Source of the DNA: Pontibacterium sinense
GTDB taxonomy: Bacteria > Pseudomonadota > Gammaproteobacteria > Pseudomonadales > Balneatricaceae
Length of the DNA: 64,000 bases
Reading direction: 5' to 3'
Assembly (NCBI RefSeq): GCF_015209595.1
Contig: NZ_JADEYS010000015.1
Location: 1 to 64,000 of the forward strand
A program made the translations under genes and the position numbers. Within the stretch, counting starts at the first letter, position 1, and the number at the start of each line of letters is the position of its first letter. The notes beneath the pieces were generated by a model. It saw only the letters and a program-made list of their open reading frames with translations, was not told the origin of the DNA and made no database searches. Positions 20,090-29,231 of the stretch are shown one piece after another.

Positions 20090-20150
20090 CTTACATGCCT
20101 TGATAATATCGACATTATTTAAAAACGTCGATATTATCAAGGCATGTAAG
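20090..20150. repeat. 24-bp perfect inverted repeat between etfB and ETF-QO
   Basis: The arms are 20090-20113 and 20127-20150, perfectly complementary over 24 bases, with a 13-base AT-rich loop (ATTATTTAAAAAC). There is no T run on either side. The element lies upstream of both putative divergent promoters, so it is outside both transcripts and unlikely to be a terminator. It is centred at 20120, the exact midpoint between the two oriented motif copies at 20024-20039 and 20201-20216. Confidence 0.9.
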
Positions 20151-20200
20151 ACATTTATCTACTATAAAACCGCCTCTATATAGTTAAAAATGTTCCAATA

Positions 20201-20216
20201 TTAGGGAATTCACTTA
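20201..20216 (+). promoter_or_regulatory. TWAGGGAA motif copy, ETF-QO promoter
   Basis: TTAGGGAATTCACTTA, overlapping a perfect -10 hexamer TATAAT at 20215-20220. No convincing -35 box is seen, which would fit a promoter needing an activator bound in the spacer. It is about 90 bases upstream of the ETF-QO start. Confidence 0.55.
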
Positions 20217-20222
20217 TAATTG

Positions 20223-20234
20223 TATCACGTGATA
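20223..20234. promoter_or_regulatory. 12-bp palindrome at the ETF-QO transcription start
   Basis: The perfect palindrome TATCACGTGATA lies two bases downstream of the TATAAT hexamer. A site here would overlap the expected transcription start, where a repressor could act. No protein can be assigned. Confidence 0.35.
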
Positions 20235-20306
20235 AAAGAGCGCCGGTTTGCTTGAAGCGCCTCTGCTAATAACAAAAGAAGAAACTGAGTTTGGGGAGAT
20301 CTACCG

Positions 20307-21956
20307 ATGACCCGTGAGTCGATGGAATTTGATGTTGTAATTGTAGGCGCTGGCCCTGCTGGATTGTCTACCGCCTGCCGCCTGATGCAGTTGGCGCAGG
20401 AAAAAGAACAGGAAGTTACTGTTTGTGTTGTGGAAAAAGGCTCTGAGGTCGGTGCACACATTTTATCTGGTGCTGTTATTGAAAGCCGTGCAATGGACGA
20501 GCTGTTCCCTGACTGGAAAGCGCAAGGTGCACCACTGACGGCAGCGGTCACCGAAGATGAAGTGTATCTGCTCAAGGATGCCGAAAACGGCACCAAGATC
20601 CCGAACGCTTTTGTACCTAAAACCATGCACAACGATGGCAACTACGTTGTCAGTCTGGGCAACGTCTGCCGCTGGTTGGCGGAACGCGCTGAAGAGCTGG
20701 GCGTAGAAATCTTCCCCGGCTTCGCCGCATCGGAAGTACTGTACAACGAAAATGGCAGCGTTAAAGGCATCGCCACCGGTGACATGGGCATCGGCATGGA
20801 TGGCGAGCAGAAAGATAGCTACATGCCAGGCATGGAGTTGCACGCAAAATACACCATTTTCTCTGAAGGCTGCCGCGGTCATCTGGGCAAACAGCTGATC
20901 GAGAACTTCAACCTGGATACCAAAGCAGATGCCCAGCATTACGGCATCGGTATCAAAGAACTGTGGGACATTCCGGCTGACCAGCATAAACCAGGACTGG
21001 TTGTACACGGTTCTGGCTGGCCACTGGATAAAAACACCAGCGGTGGTTTCTTCCTGTATCACACGGATGATTGCCAGGTTGTTGTTGGCCTGATTATCGA
21101 CCTGAACTACGCCAACCCTTACATCAGCCCGTTTGACGAGTTCCAGCGTCTGAAACATCATCCAGTACTGAAGCAACATTTGGACGGCGGCACCCGTGTC
21201 TCTTACGGTGCACGTGCTATCACCAAAGGCGGCTTCAACTCCTTGCCGAAAATGACGTTCCCAGGCGGCCTGATTGTCGGCTGTAATGCGGGTACGTTGA
21301 ACTTCAGCAAAATCAAAGGCACCCACACCGCGATGAAATCCGGTATGGTCGCCGCTGAAGCGATGTTCGAAGCACTGGAAGGCGGCTGTGCCGGCGGTGA
21401 AGAACTGACCCGTTATGAAGAGATGTTTAAGGAATCCTGGTTACATGAAGAGCTGTTCAGCTCACGTAACTTTGGTCCTGCGATGCATAAGTTCGGCGCA
21501 ATTCTGGGCGGTGCATTTAACTACGTCGATCAGAATATCTTTGGCGGTAAACTGCCGTTCACGCTGCACGATAATCATGAAGACTATGCTCAGTTGCAGC
21601 CAGCAAGCAACTTCCAGCCGATCGATTATCCGAAACCGGACGGCAAGCTGAGTTTTGACAAACTGTCGTCGGTATTCCTGTCGAATACTAACCACGAAGA
21701 AGACCAGCCATGTCATCTGAAGTTGAAGGATGTGGATATTCCTCTAACACAGAACCTGACCAAGTTTGCAGAACCTGCTCAGCGATACTGCCCTGCCGGT
21801 GTGTACGAGATAGTGGAGGACGACGACGGCAAGCGCTTCCAGATCAATTCGCAGAACTGCTTACACTGCAAAACATGTGATATCAAAGACCCTGCCCAAA
21901 ACATCACGTGGGTAACGCCGGAAGGTATGGGTGGTCCGACCTACCCGAACATGTAA
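20307..21956 (+). CDS. Electron transfer flavoprotein-ubiquinone oxidoreductase
   Basis: ETF-QO passes electrons from EtfAB to the quinone pool at the inner membrane. The 549-aa protein has the FAD-binding motif VGAGPAGLS near residues 13-21, GVEIFPGFAASEVLYNE, and the FAD domain block GGLIVGCNAGTLN. The C-terminal [4Fe-4S] domain carries its cysteines near 493 (YCPAGVYE), 518, 521 and 524 (CLHCKTCDIKDP). The start has GGGGAG upstream. It is divergent from etfBA and ends at a strong terminator. The first ATG is used; an ATG five codons later is also possible. Confidence 0.97.
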   Translation: MTRESMEFDVVIVGAGPAGLSTACRLMQLAQEKEQEVTVCVVEKGSEVGAHILSGAVIESRAMDELFPDWKAQGAPLTAAVTEDEVYLLKDAENGTKIPNAFVPKTMHNDGNYVVSLGNVCRWLAERAEELGVEIFPGFAASEVLYNENGSVKGIATGDMGIGMDGEQKDSYMPGMELHAKYTIFSEGCRGHLGKQLIENFNLDTKADAQHYGIGIKELWDIPADQHKPGLVVHGSGWPLDKNTSGGFFLYHTDDCQVVVGLIIDLNYANPYISPFDEFQRLKHHPVLKQHLDGGTRVSYGARAITKGGFNSLPKMTFPGGLIVGCNAGTLNFSKIKGTHTAMKSGMVAAEAMFEALEGGCAGGEELTRYEEMFKESWLHEELFSSRNFGPAMHKFGAILGGAFNYVDQNIFGGKLPFTLHDNHEDYAQLQPASNFQPIDYPKPDGKLSFDKLSSVFLSNTNHEEDQPCHLKLKDVDIPLTQNLTKFAEPAQRYCPAGVYEIVEDDDGKRFQINSQNCLHCKTCDIKDPAQNITWVTPEGMGGPTYPNM

Positions 21957-21979
21957 CAGCATTTCGCAACGATAAATTC

Positions 21980-22010
21980 AAAGCGGCGGGCACACACCCG
22001 CCGCTTTTTT
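21980..22010 (+). terminator. Rho-independent terminator of the ETF-QO gene
   Basis: A nine-base stem AGCGGCGGG/CCCGCCGCT with loop CACACA is followed by six T residues. It overlaps the stop of the convergent LysR gene and may also weakly stop that transcript. Confidence 0.88.
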
Positions 22011-22953
22011 ATTCTGATCGCTGACCCGCAGATTCATCTCCCAAGGGGCCAAACAAACTGGCCACCAAGTCCCGCATCCATTGATGCTCCACATTCGCAT
22101 GATTACGCCGATGCCAGAGCAGTCGAATCGCCACAGGTTCCAGCTCGGCAAAAGGTAGCGGCAATGCCACCAGCTCATCCGCTCTTGGTAATACGCTGTA
22201 GATCCGTTTTCCGGCAATCATGGCCAGATCCGCGTCACAGAGCGCGTTCATCGCCGTCATTAGATTATTGGTTTCCAGCCACACATCCCGCGTAAGCGCC
22301 TTACCAAAGAGCAACTGGTCCAGCTGGCGGTGTTCGTTAAAACCCGGTATCCAGAAGTGTACGAAGGGCAGTGCAACAAACTGCTCTACTGTCAGAGGCA
22401 TTACTGCCGCAGGGTGGTCCCGCCGCAAGAGGCATACGGGCTCCTCATAACAAAGCACCCGAGAGTGAATATTGGCTGGCGCTTCATCCCCCAGATTTAA
22501 GACAAAATCCAGTTGCCCGGACGCGAGCGACTCCATGCTATACGCCTCAAGATTGACCACTTTTAAGCGCACGTGGGGTGCGGCAGCCTGCAGCGTTTTG
22601 ATCAGCGGAGCCACCACCATTTGGGAAAACAGATCCAATATGCCGATACGAAACGTACGCCGCAACTGGGAAGGATCAACGGTCACCGGTGCGACAAGCC
22701 GCAACATATCATCCAGTAACGGACGCAACATCTCATGCAACTGCTCCGCCCTGGGAGATGGTGAGAGTCCATGCGATTGTCGGATAAACAACTCATCACC
22801 GAATAGCTGACGTAAGCGCTGCAAACTCCGACTCATCGCAGGTTGCGACAAATCCAATCGCTCCGCCGCACGGGTCACACTGCGCTCTTCCATCAACGCA
22901 TTAAATGCCACCAGCAAACGAAGATCGACTTGCCCCAGCCCATCCAGATTCAT
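22009..22953 (-). CDS. LysR-family transcriptional regulator
   Basis: A 314-aa LysR regulator. The winged helix-turn-helix is at about residues 10-70 (LLVAFNALMEERSVTRAAER then LSQPAMSRSLQRLRQLFGDELF), and the remainder is the effector-binding domain. Its start overlaps the stop of the RND permease gene (ATGA), so it is translated from the efflux transcript and probably controls it. The ligand is unknown. Most LysR regulators are divergent from their targets, so this downstream coupling is unusual. Confidence 0.9.
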   Translation of the reverse strand: MNLDGLGQVDLRLLVAFNALMEERSVTRAAERLDLSQPAMSRSLQRLRQLFGDELFIRQSHGLSPSPRAEQLHEMLRPLLDDMLRLVAPVTVDPSQLRRTFRIGILDLFSQMVVAPLIKTLQAAAPHVRLKVVNLEAYSMESLASGQLDFVLNLGDEAPANIHSRVLCYEEPVCLLRRDHPAAVMPLTVEQFVALPFVHFWIPGFNEHRQLDQLLFGKALTRDVWLETNNLMTAMNALCDADLAMIAGKRIYSVLPRADELVALPLPFAELEPVAIRLLWHRRNHANVEHQWMRDLVASLFGPLGDESAGQRSE

Positions 22954-25900
22954 TCAGTCTCTATCTCCGCTAATTTCCGATAACCAATGCGATACATCAT
23001 AACGTACAGCACCGGTACCACGATCAGTGTCAGCACGGTGGCCACACCCAGACCGAATGTTATCACCACGGCCATACTGGCAAAGAAGTCATCAAACAAC
23101 AGCGGTATCATACCGAGAATGGTGGTTATTGCCGCCATGCATACCGGCCGCACACGGCTGACCGAGGACTCAAATACCGCCCGATACGGTTCCTGCCCAG
23201 ACGCCAGCGCCAGATCGATCTGATCCAACAGCACAATGCCATTCTTAAGTAACATACCTGAGAGGCTGAGAAAGCCAAGCAGCGCCATAAAGCCAAACGG
23301 CAGATCCAGCACCAGCAAGCCGAGTGTCACGCCGGTGATCGCCAGCGGCACCGTCGCCCAGATGGCGAGTGATTTTCGCAGCGCATTGAACAGCAGCACG
23401 GTAATCACAAACATACTCAGGAAACCGATTGGCATAGCGGCCAGCAGTGGCGCCTGCGCATCCCGGGCACTTTCGTATTCGCCTCCCCACTCCAGACTGT
23501 AACCCGGCGGCAATTTTATCGCGTCAATGTGTGGCCTCACCCGACTCAGTAAGGCACTCGCAGGCTCCTGTGTCAGCGGATCAGGATCAGCCAGTACAGT
23601 AATCGTACGCTTACGATCCCGCCGCATGATCAACGAATCCTCCCATTGCACCTCAAAGCTGCCAACCACCTGCTCGACCGGGATATAGGACTGGTATACC
23701 GGGCTCCAGACTTTCAGGTCCGGTAGGTTATCAATATTCAGGCGCTCCGCATCCGGCGTGCGTGCGATAATCGGCATCAACTCAGCACCATCACGATAGA
23801 GGCCGATAGTCTTCCCGCTGAAGTTCATCTGCAGCATCGCATCCAGATCCTGCTTGCTCACCCCCACCCTACGGGCCTGAGCTTCCAGAAACTGCGGCCG
23901 AATGATTTTATTGCGCTCACGCCAGTCGTGGCGAATGTTCGCGGCCAGGGGATCATCCCGCAACACGGCCTGCACTTCAGAGGCCAGCACCCGTAACGTG
24001 TCAGGCTCCGGTCCGCTAACCCGGACTTCTATTTTGGCGTTCGTGGAAGGGCCGATCTCCAGCCGTTTCAATTTAAACTGTGCATGGCTGTATTGCTCGC
24101 GCAGATGTGCATCCAGATCTATCAGTAATGAGTCGATCGCCTCAGTGTCTTTCGTACGCACCAGCAACTGACCGTACGCGGCGTAGCTTTTCTCCGGGCC
24201 ATAGGTCAGCATAAAACGCATCGCCCCTTTACCCGTCGTCGTTGCAGCGTACTCGACCCGTTCATCCGCCAGCAACCAGGCTTCGATCTCTCCGATATCG
24301 GCGGCCGTATTACGGATATCCGTCCCTTGTGCACGCCAGTAGTCCACCAGAAACATCGGCGTCGTGGAAGATGGGAAGAAGACCTGTTTCACCGAACCAA
24401 ATCCAACCACGGCGACCACCAGCGCTATCAGAACAACACCCATGGTAGCCCAGCGAGCACGCATACACAGGTCCAATAACCATCGATAAGCCGTGAAGAG
24501 CCCGCCCTTGTAGGGATCTACCTCGCCATCATCTGGAGAGGTTTCAACTTCTTTGAAGAATACGCTGCAGAAAAAGGGGGTTAACGTAATCGCGGTAACC
24601 CAGGAGAGCAGCAGGGAGATCAACAACACATAAAACAGTGATCCGGCAAATTCACCGGTCGCATCCTGAGACAGACCAATCGGTGCAAATGCGATCACCG
24701 CAATCACTGTTGCGCCCAACAGGGGCAGCTGGGTATGCCGCACCGTCAGGCTCGCAGACTCCAGACGATCAAGTCCACGCTTCATATTGATGAGCACACC
24801 TTCAGTCACCACGATGGCATTGTCCACCAGCATCCCCAGCGCGATGATCAACGCCCCCAGTGAAATCCTCTGCAGATCAATGGCGAATAGCTTCATAAAG
24901 ATAAAGGTACCCAGGATTGTTAACAGCAAGATCAGCCCGATCAGCAAACCACTGCGTAACCCCATAAAGACCAAGAGCACCAGAATAACGATGCCCACCG
25001 CTGCGGCGAGGTTATAAAGGAAGCTGTTGACTGACTTGGCGACTTCCTGCGGTTGATTATAGAGCTGCGAAACCTCCATACCGATCGGCCGCGCATACTC
25101 CAGCTCAATAAGCTTTTGCTCCACAGCCGCCCCGACATCAACAACATTAACACCCGATGCAAATGAGATACCCAGATGCAGCGCCGGCTGATTATCAAAG
25201 CTGACCAGATTACCTGGCACTTCAGCATAACCACGCTTGACCTTCGCCACATCTCCCAAGGAGATCAGTTCATTCCGCCCGGGCTCACTGATGATCAGAT
25301 CTTCAAGTTCGCGAATATTGGTGAACTCCCCCGTGGGAGAGATCCGGATATACTCACTGCCAACACGCGCGTAACCCGCGTTTGACACAACATTCTGCGT
25401 CGCCAGCAAGCTATAGAGATTATCGAGTGAGATCCCAAGACTGTTCAGCTTGATTCGAGATATTTCGATCTGAACTTCTTCACGCTGTCGCCCGGCCTGC
25501 TCCACCTTACCCACACCAGGGACCAGCACTAATTCACGGCGCAGGAAATCGGCATAGTCGGCCAGCTCTTCATACTGGTACCCATCGCCGGTCACAGCCA
25601 GAAGAACACCGAACACATCACCAAAGTCATCTTTAATCATTGGCGAGGCCACACCCGGTGGCAGATTGGGCTGGTAATCGTTTACTTTGCGGCGCAATTC
25701 ATCCCAGATCTGACGCAGAGCATCCCCACCATAGATACTCTTCATCTCTACGGTGATCTGAGATAACCCCGGCGAACTGATTGACCTGACGCTATCGACA
25801 TAGGACAGCTGCTGCACGACATTTTCCAGCGGAAAGGTCACCTCCTCTTCCACCTGCATGGCTGAAGCGCCGGGATAGGCGGTAATGATCATCGCCTCCT

Positions 25901-26027
25901 TGATGGTAAACTCAGGGTCTTCCAGCTGCCCAAGCCCCAGAAAGGAGATACCGCCCCCTAACAGGAGCAGCAATGCCAGCATCCAGCTGGTCACTTTGTG
26001 GCGGATAAAGTACTCGGCGCTGTTCAT
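22950..26027 (-). CDS. RND efflux permease
   Basis: A 1025-aa inner-membrane RND transporter of the AcrB/MexB superfamily. It starts MNSAEYFIRHKVTSWMLALL at the ATG overlapping the adaptor stop (TGATG); a start eight codons earlier would lie within the adaptor gene. There are twelve predicted helices and two large periplasmic loops (about residues 40-330 and 560-870). The TM4 proton-relay region is LGMLVDNAIVVTEG. The N-terminal EDPEFTIKEAMIITAYPGAS resembles the MexK/VmeI-like branch rather than classic multidrug AcrB. The substrate is unknown, and no outer-membrane channel is encoded nearby. Confidence 0.93.
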   Translation of the reverse strand: MNSAEYFIRHKVTSWMLALLLLLGGGISFLGLGQLEDPEFTIKEAMIITAYPGASAMQVEEEVTFPLENVVQQLSYVDSVRSISSPGLSQITVEMKSIYGGDALRQIWDELRRKVNDYQPNLPPGVASPMIKDDFGDVFGVLLAVTGDGYQYEELADYADFLRRELVLVPGVGKVEQAGRQREEVQIEISRIKLNSLGISLDNLYSLLATQNVVSNAGYARVGSEYIRISPTGEFTNIRELEDLIISEPGRNELISLGDVAKVKRGYAEVPGNLVSFDNQPALHLGISFASGVNVVDVGAAVEQKLIELEYARPIGMEVSQLYNQPQEVAKSVNSFLYNLAAAVGIVILVLLVFMGLRSGLLIGLILLLTILGTFIFMKLFAIDLQRISLGALIIALGMLVDNAIVVTEGVLINMKRGLDRLESASLTVRHTQLPLLGATVIAVIAFAPIGLSQDATGEFAGSLFYVLLISLLLSWVTAITLTPFFCSVFFKEVETSPDDGEVDPYKGGLFTAYRWLLDLCMRARWATMGVVLIALVVAVVGFGSVKQVFFPSSTTPMFLVDYWRAQGTDIRNTAADIGEIEAWLLADERVEYAATTTGKGAMRFMLTYGPEKSYAAYGQLLVRTKDTEAIDSLLIDLDAHLREQYSHAQFKLKRLEIGPSTNAKIEVRVSGPEPDTLRVLASEVQAVLRDDPLAANIRHDWRERNKIIRPQFLEAQARRVGVSKQDLDAMLQMNFSGKTIGLYRDGAELMPIIARTPDAERLNIDNLPDLKVWSPVYQSYIPVEQVVGSFEVQWEDSLIMRRDRKRTITVLADPDPLTQEPASALLSRVRPHIDAIKLPPGYSLEWGGEYESARDAQAPLLAAMPIGFLSMFVITVLLFNALRKSLAIWATVPLAITGVTLGLLVLDLPFGFMALLGFLSLSGMLLKNGIVLLDQIDLALASGQEPYRAVFESSVSRVRPVCMAAITTILGMIPLLFDDFFASMAVVITFGLGVATVLTLIVVPVLYVMMYRIGYRKLAEIETE

Positions 26028-27121
26028 CAGATGCCCCGCTCCCGTACCCAAGGACGCACTTTCATCCCCTCGGTCAGATGATGCACACCCGCAACGACAA
26101 CAATATCACCGGCGCTCAGGCCGGATAGAATCTCAATACCGTTAGAGGTAATTTTGCCGACCTCCACATCCGCACGACTGACACGCATCGTATCGGGCGC
26201 TACTTTCCAGATCTGACGGAATTGACTGTCAGCTGGCCTATCTTCAGCCGAAAATACCGCCTCTACCGGCAGGACAAACCGTAGACTTTCCAGCTCAAAT
26301 ACACGTGTAAGATCAAACTGAACAGATGCCGTCATGCCCGGAAAGACCTCCAGCGCTTTTGGCTGCTTCATGCTAAGTGTCACAGAATAGGAACCGGTTT
26401 TGGGGTCCGCCTCAGCGGTCCGCTCGCGATACTCGGCTTTAAAGCTTTTGTCAGGCAAGGCATCAAAGAAAATATCAGCCCGCTGATCGCGGGCATCAGG
26501 TTTGGTCGGCAAGGCGACAATCCACTCAGGCACCTGAAACTCGATATCGATCTGGTCACCGGACTGGATGACGATGACCGGTTCTTTGGCCTGAATATTT
26601 TGGAAGTTTTCGACCAAACGGTGCGACACAGTTCCGTCGTAAGGCGCGCGCAGTTCAGTGTATTTCACATCCAGCTCAGCACGCTTGAGCGCAGCTCTAG
26701 CGACATCCAGCTCAGCCCGCTTTTCGTCGTACAGCGATGCCGACACCAACTTACGTTTTAACATTTTATCGAAACGATCATACTGGGCTTTGGCCAGGCG
26801 ATACTGGGCACGACGCTGATCCAGCACTACCTTATAATCGGCCGGATCCAACCGCGCCAGCAATTGGCCTTTCTGTACGGGCTGTCCTTCCTGCGCAGCC
26901 AGTTCGGTCAACTCCCCAGAAATACGAAAAGCCAGCTCGGTTCGGGATGTCGCTTTTACTTCTGCGGGAAAGGTCCGGATCTGCTGCGCCAGAGGGTTTT
27001 CAATCGTCAGCAACTTTGCGGGCCGTACAATCTCGGTATCAGGACGCCCCTCGTCGGCCTGCGCCACCCCAAAGAACGTTACGCTGGATAACACCAGCAA
27101 TAGTTTTTGCCAAAGCGCCAC
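26027..27121 (-). CDS. RND periplasmic adaptor (membrane fusion) protein
   Basis: A 364-aa HlyD/AcrA-type adaptor. It has a cleavable signal peptide ending VAQA/DE without a lipobox cysteine, a lipoyl half-motif (GELTELAAQEGQPVQKGQLL), an alpha-hairpin (about 95-150) and the second half-motif YTELRAPYDGTVSHRLVEN. The start is GTG with GAGG eight bases upstream. Its stop overlaps the permease ATG, and the three genes adaptor-permease-LysR form one operon. Confidence 0.92.
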   Translation of the reverse strand: MALWQKLLLVLSSVTFFGVAQADEGRPDTEIVRPAKLLTIENPLAQQIRTFPAEVKATSRTELAFRISGELTELAAQEGQPVQKGQLLARLDPADYKVVLDQRRAQYRLAKAQYDRFDKMLKRKLVSASLYDEKRAELDVARAALKRAELDVKYTELRAPYDGTVSHRLVENFQNIQAKEPVIVIQSGDQIDIEFQVPEWIVALPTKPDARDQRADIFFDALPDKSFKAEYRERTAEADPKTGSYSVTLSMKQPKALEVFPGMTASVQFDLTRVFELESLRFVLPVEAVFSAEDRPADSQFRQIWKVAPDTMRVSRADVEVGKITSNGIEILSGLSAGDIVVVAGVHHLTEGMKVRPWVRERGI

Positions 27122-27572
27122 GGGTTCAACCTCACTAACAGAGTCTGTAATTCACCTTAGCTTACCGGTCGTTTTACCGTGTAAAAATATAGCCATCTCT
27201 ATAGGTGATATGCACAAAACACATATCATAACTACGCACATTCAAATTAGTTGATAACATGCTATGGCTGGCGTGTTGGATTTTGCGGCTTACACTGGCA
27301 TAAGGACCACAAAGCGGATCAGATCCCATTTAATGCCATTGATCCTAAGAATCGATATATACCGCTCAAGGTGCGTTGGTTCGTCGACTTTATTAAAGAG
27401 ACGCTGGCTGAACAGCCGATGTTTAGGATCAAACGATAGGAACCAGCTTTCTTCTCCGGTTGGAGCCAAAACCAACTTAAGTCAGCGGGCTTGATAATCG
27501 TCAACGCTGCACCGAGCGGATAACGCTAGCCTGCCCTACTTCTGTTCATCACAACACTCACAAGGCATCGCT
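27122..27572. other. Intergenic interval containing a gene relic
   Basis: About 450 bases between the adaptor start and the YhcC-like gene. It holds the efflux promoter, the LysR-like 3' relic at 27314-27439, and the AAGG ribosome site of the downstream gene. Nothing else was recognised. Confidence 0.5.
27314..27439 (+). pseudogene. Relic of the 3' end of a LysR-family gene
   Basis: An open stretch encodes DPKNRYIPLKVRWFVDFIKE and ends ten residues later. This resembles the final segment of LysR effector domains (the PxNRxLPxKVRxFxDF pattern). No helix-turn-helix or body of a LysR protein precedes it. The 62-codon frame around it has no ribosome site, so it looks like a decayed gene rather than a small protein. 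The lost 5' part would have lain where the adaptor gene is now, suggesting a deletion or rearrangement. Confidence 0.5.
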
Positions 27573-28460
27573 ATGGATCTGACCCGTTACGTAAACACCT
27601 TCGGTAAGGCAATGCGTGCCAAGTACGGCCAGAAAGTACATAAGGTATCGATTAATGCCTCATTTACCTGCCCGAACCGGGATGCCAGTAAAGGTATCGG
27701 AGGCTGCACGTTCTGCAACAACGCATCGTTCAATATCAACGCACAACAAGCGCCGAGCATTGAACAACAACTATGCGAAGGCAAATCGGTTGTGGGTCAG
27801 AAAAAGAACGCGGCAAAATTCATCGCCTATTTTCAGGCATACACCAGCACCTATGCGGATGTGAATGTTCTCGAACAACGCTATCAAACCGCACTGAACA
27901 CACCGGACGTGATTGGCTTATCGGTTGGTACCCGGCCCGACTGCGTACCGGATGCTGTATTGAGACTGCTCGCGGAGTATCAGCAACAAGGTCACGAAGT
28001 CTGGCTGGAGTTGGGTCTTCAGTCAGCAAACGATGATGTGCTGAGGCAGGTCAATCGAGGACATGATGTAGCATGTTATAAAGACGCTATCAGACGCGCC
28101 AAAGCCTACGACTTGCAAGTGTGTACGCACCTTATTGTCGGCCTGCCCGGCGAATCACTTGAAGCAAGTATCGATGCGGCATCAATGGTGACTGACCTGG
28201 GGACCGATGGGCTGAAGATACATCCACTGCATGTTGTAAAAGGCACGCAGATGGCACGGCAAATCAAGCAAGGCACAATCCCTAATCTGAGCCAAAGCCA
28301 GTACGTAGACATTGTTACACGGATCATAAGACAAGCTCCGAGCGAGCAGACCTTCCACCGTTTAACAGGCACCGCAAATAAAGACCTGCTGTTAGCGCCA
28401 GACTGGTGCGTACGTAAGTGGTCTGTGCTGAACGCGATCTATGATGAATTGGCCGCCTGA
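27573..28460 (+). CDS. YhcC-type radical SAM protein (TIGR01212 family)
   Basis: A 295-aa radical SAM protein with the cluster-binding cysteines in the family's spaced arrangement, Cys33, Cys45 and Cys48 (CPNRDASKGIGGCTFC). KFIAYFQAYTSTYAD, GLSVGTRPDCVPD, WLELGLQSANDDVLRQVNRG and KIHPLHVVKGT are all family blocks. The reaction of YhcC is not established. AAGG precedes the ATG. It is followed by a second radical SAM gene 45 bases on, probably in one operon. Confidence 0.93.
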   Translation: MDLTRYVNTFGKAMRAKYGQKVHKVSINASFTCPNRDASKGIGGCTFCNNASFNINAQQAPSIEQQLCEGKSVVGQKKNAAKFIAYFQAYTSTYADVNVLEQRYQTALNTPDVIGLSVGTRPDCVPDAVLRLLAEYQQQGHEVWLELGLQSANDDVLRQVNRGHDVACYKDAIRRAKAYDLQVCTHLIVGLPGESLEASIDAASMVTDLGTDGLKIHPLHVVKGTQMARQIKQGTIPNLSQSQYVDIVTRIIRQAPSEQTFHRLTGTANKDLLLAPDWCVRKWSVLNAIYDELAA

Positions 28461-28505
28461 TCTTTATATCGCTGTATTAACCTGACAGAGATCGACCCGG
28501 AAGTA

Positions 28506-29150
28506 ATGAGCATTAAACGCCCCAACCCAAGCAGACGCCACGCGAATACAGAACCCGATACGCTGGTTTACCAGATTGATGATCGACTGTACGTCAACCT
28601 AACGGATCGCTGTACCCTAGCCTGCACATTCTGTCCCAAACACAACGGCTGCACAGAAGTAAAAGGTCATGAACTCTATCTGTCTGAGCGGCCTGATGTC
28701 GAAGAGATTATCCGTCTGATCGATGACCCTACCCGATATGCTGAGATTGTCTTTTGCGGTTACGGCGAACCCACCTTACGCCTGAAAGATCTCCTGAAGA
28801 TTGCACACACGGTTAAAGCCAAAGGGGGACGCACCCGTATTAACACTGACGGACTCGCCAATCGGGTGCATAAACGCGATGTCACTGCCGAAATGGCGGA
28901 ATGTATCGATGCATTGTCTATTTCACTCAATGCGCAGGACGAAGCCACGTACAATCTGCACTGCGAACCCAGCATGAAAGGCTCCCACGCCGAGGTGCTG
29001 GCATTTATTGCTGCCGCCGCTAAAGTCATCCCGGATGTATCGGCAACCGCCATCGACGGTCTTGAAGGGGTCGATGTGGAGCGTTGTGCACAACTGACAG
29101 AGGCACGCGGTGCGAAATTCCGCGCCCGTTATCTGGATCTGGTTGGTTAA
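28506..29150 (+). CDS. TatD-associated radical SAM protein
   Basis: A 214-aa radical SAM protein with the canonical CX3CX2C cluster motif CTLACTFC (Cys36, 40, 43), GYGEPTLRL and RINTDGLAN. It matches the small radical SAM family that is usually linked to tatD genes (TIGR04038). No tatD lies next to it here. The product is unknown. It sits 45 bases downstream of the YhcC-like gene on the same strand. Confidence 0.87.
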   Translation: MSIKRPNPSRRHANTEPDTLVYQIDDRLYVNLTDRCTLACTFCPKHNGCTEVKGHELYLSERPDVEEIIRLIDDPTRYAEIVFCGYGEPTLRLKDLLKIAHTVKAKGGRTRINTDGLANRVHKRDVTAEMAECIDALSISLNAQDEATYNLHCEPSMKGSHAEVLAFIAAAAKVIPDVSATAIDGLEGVDVERCAQLTEARGAKFRARYLDLVG

Positions 29151-29231
29151 AAACCCGCTTCAGCACCTACACTTATATGATCGCTTGAGTTCCATACTCT
29201 GTGAAAATAATCATAAACAGGAGTGCTGATG

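Noticed and set aside
20090-20150. 24-bp inverted repeat considered as a terminator
   Set aside because: There is no T run on either side and it lies upstream of both divergent genes, outside their expected transcripts.
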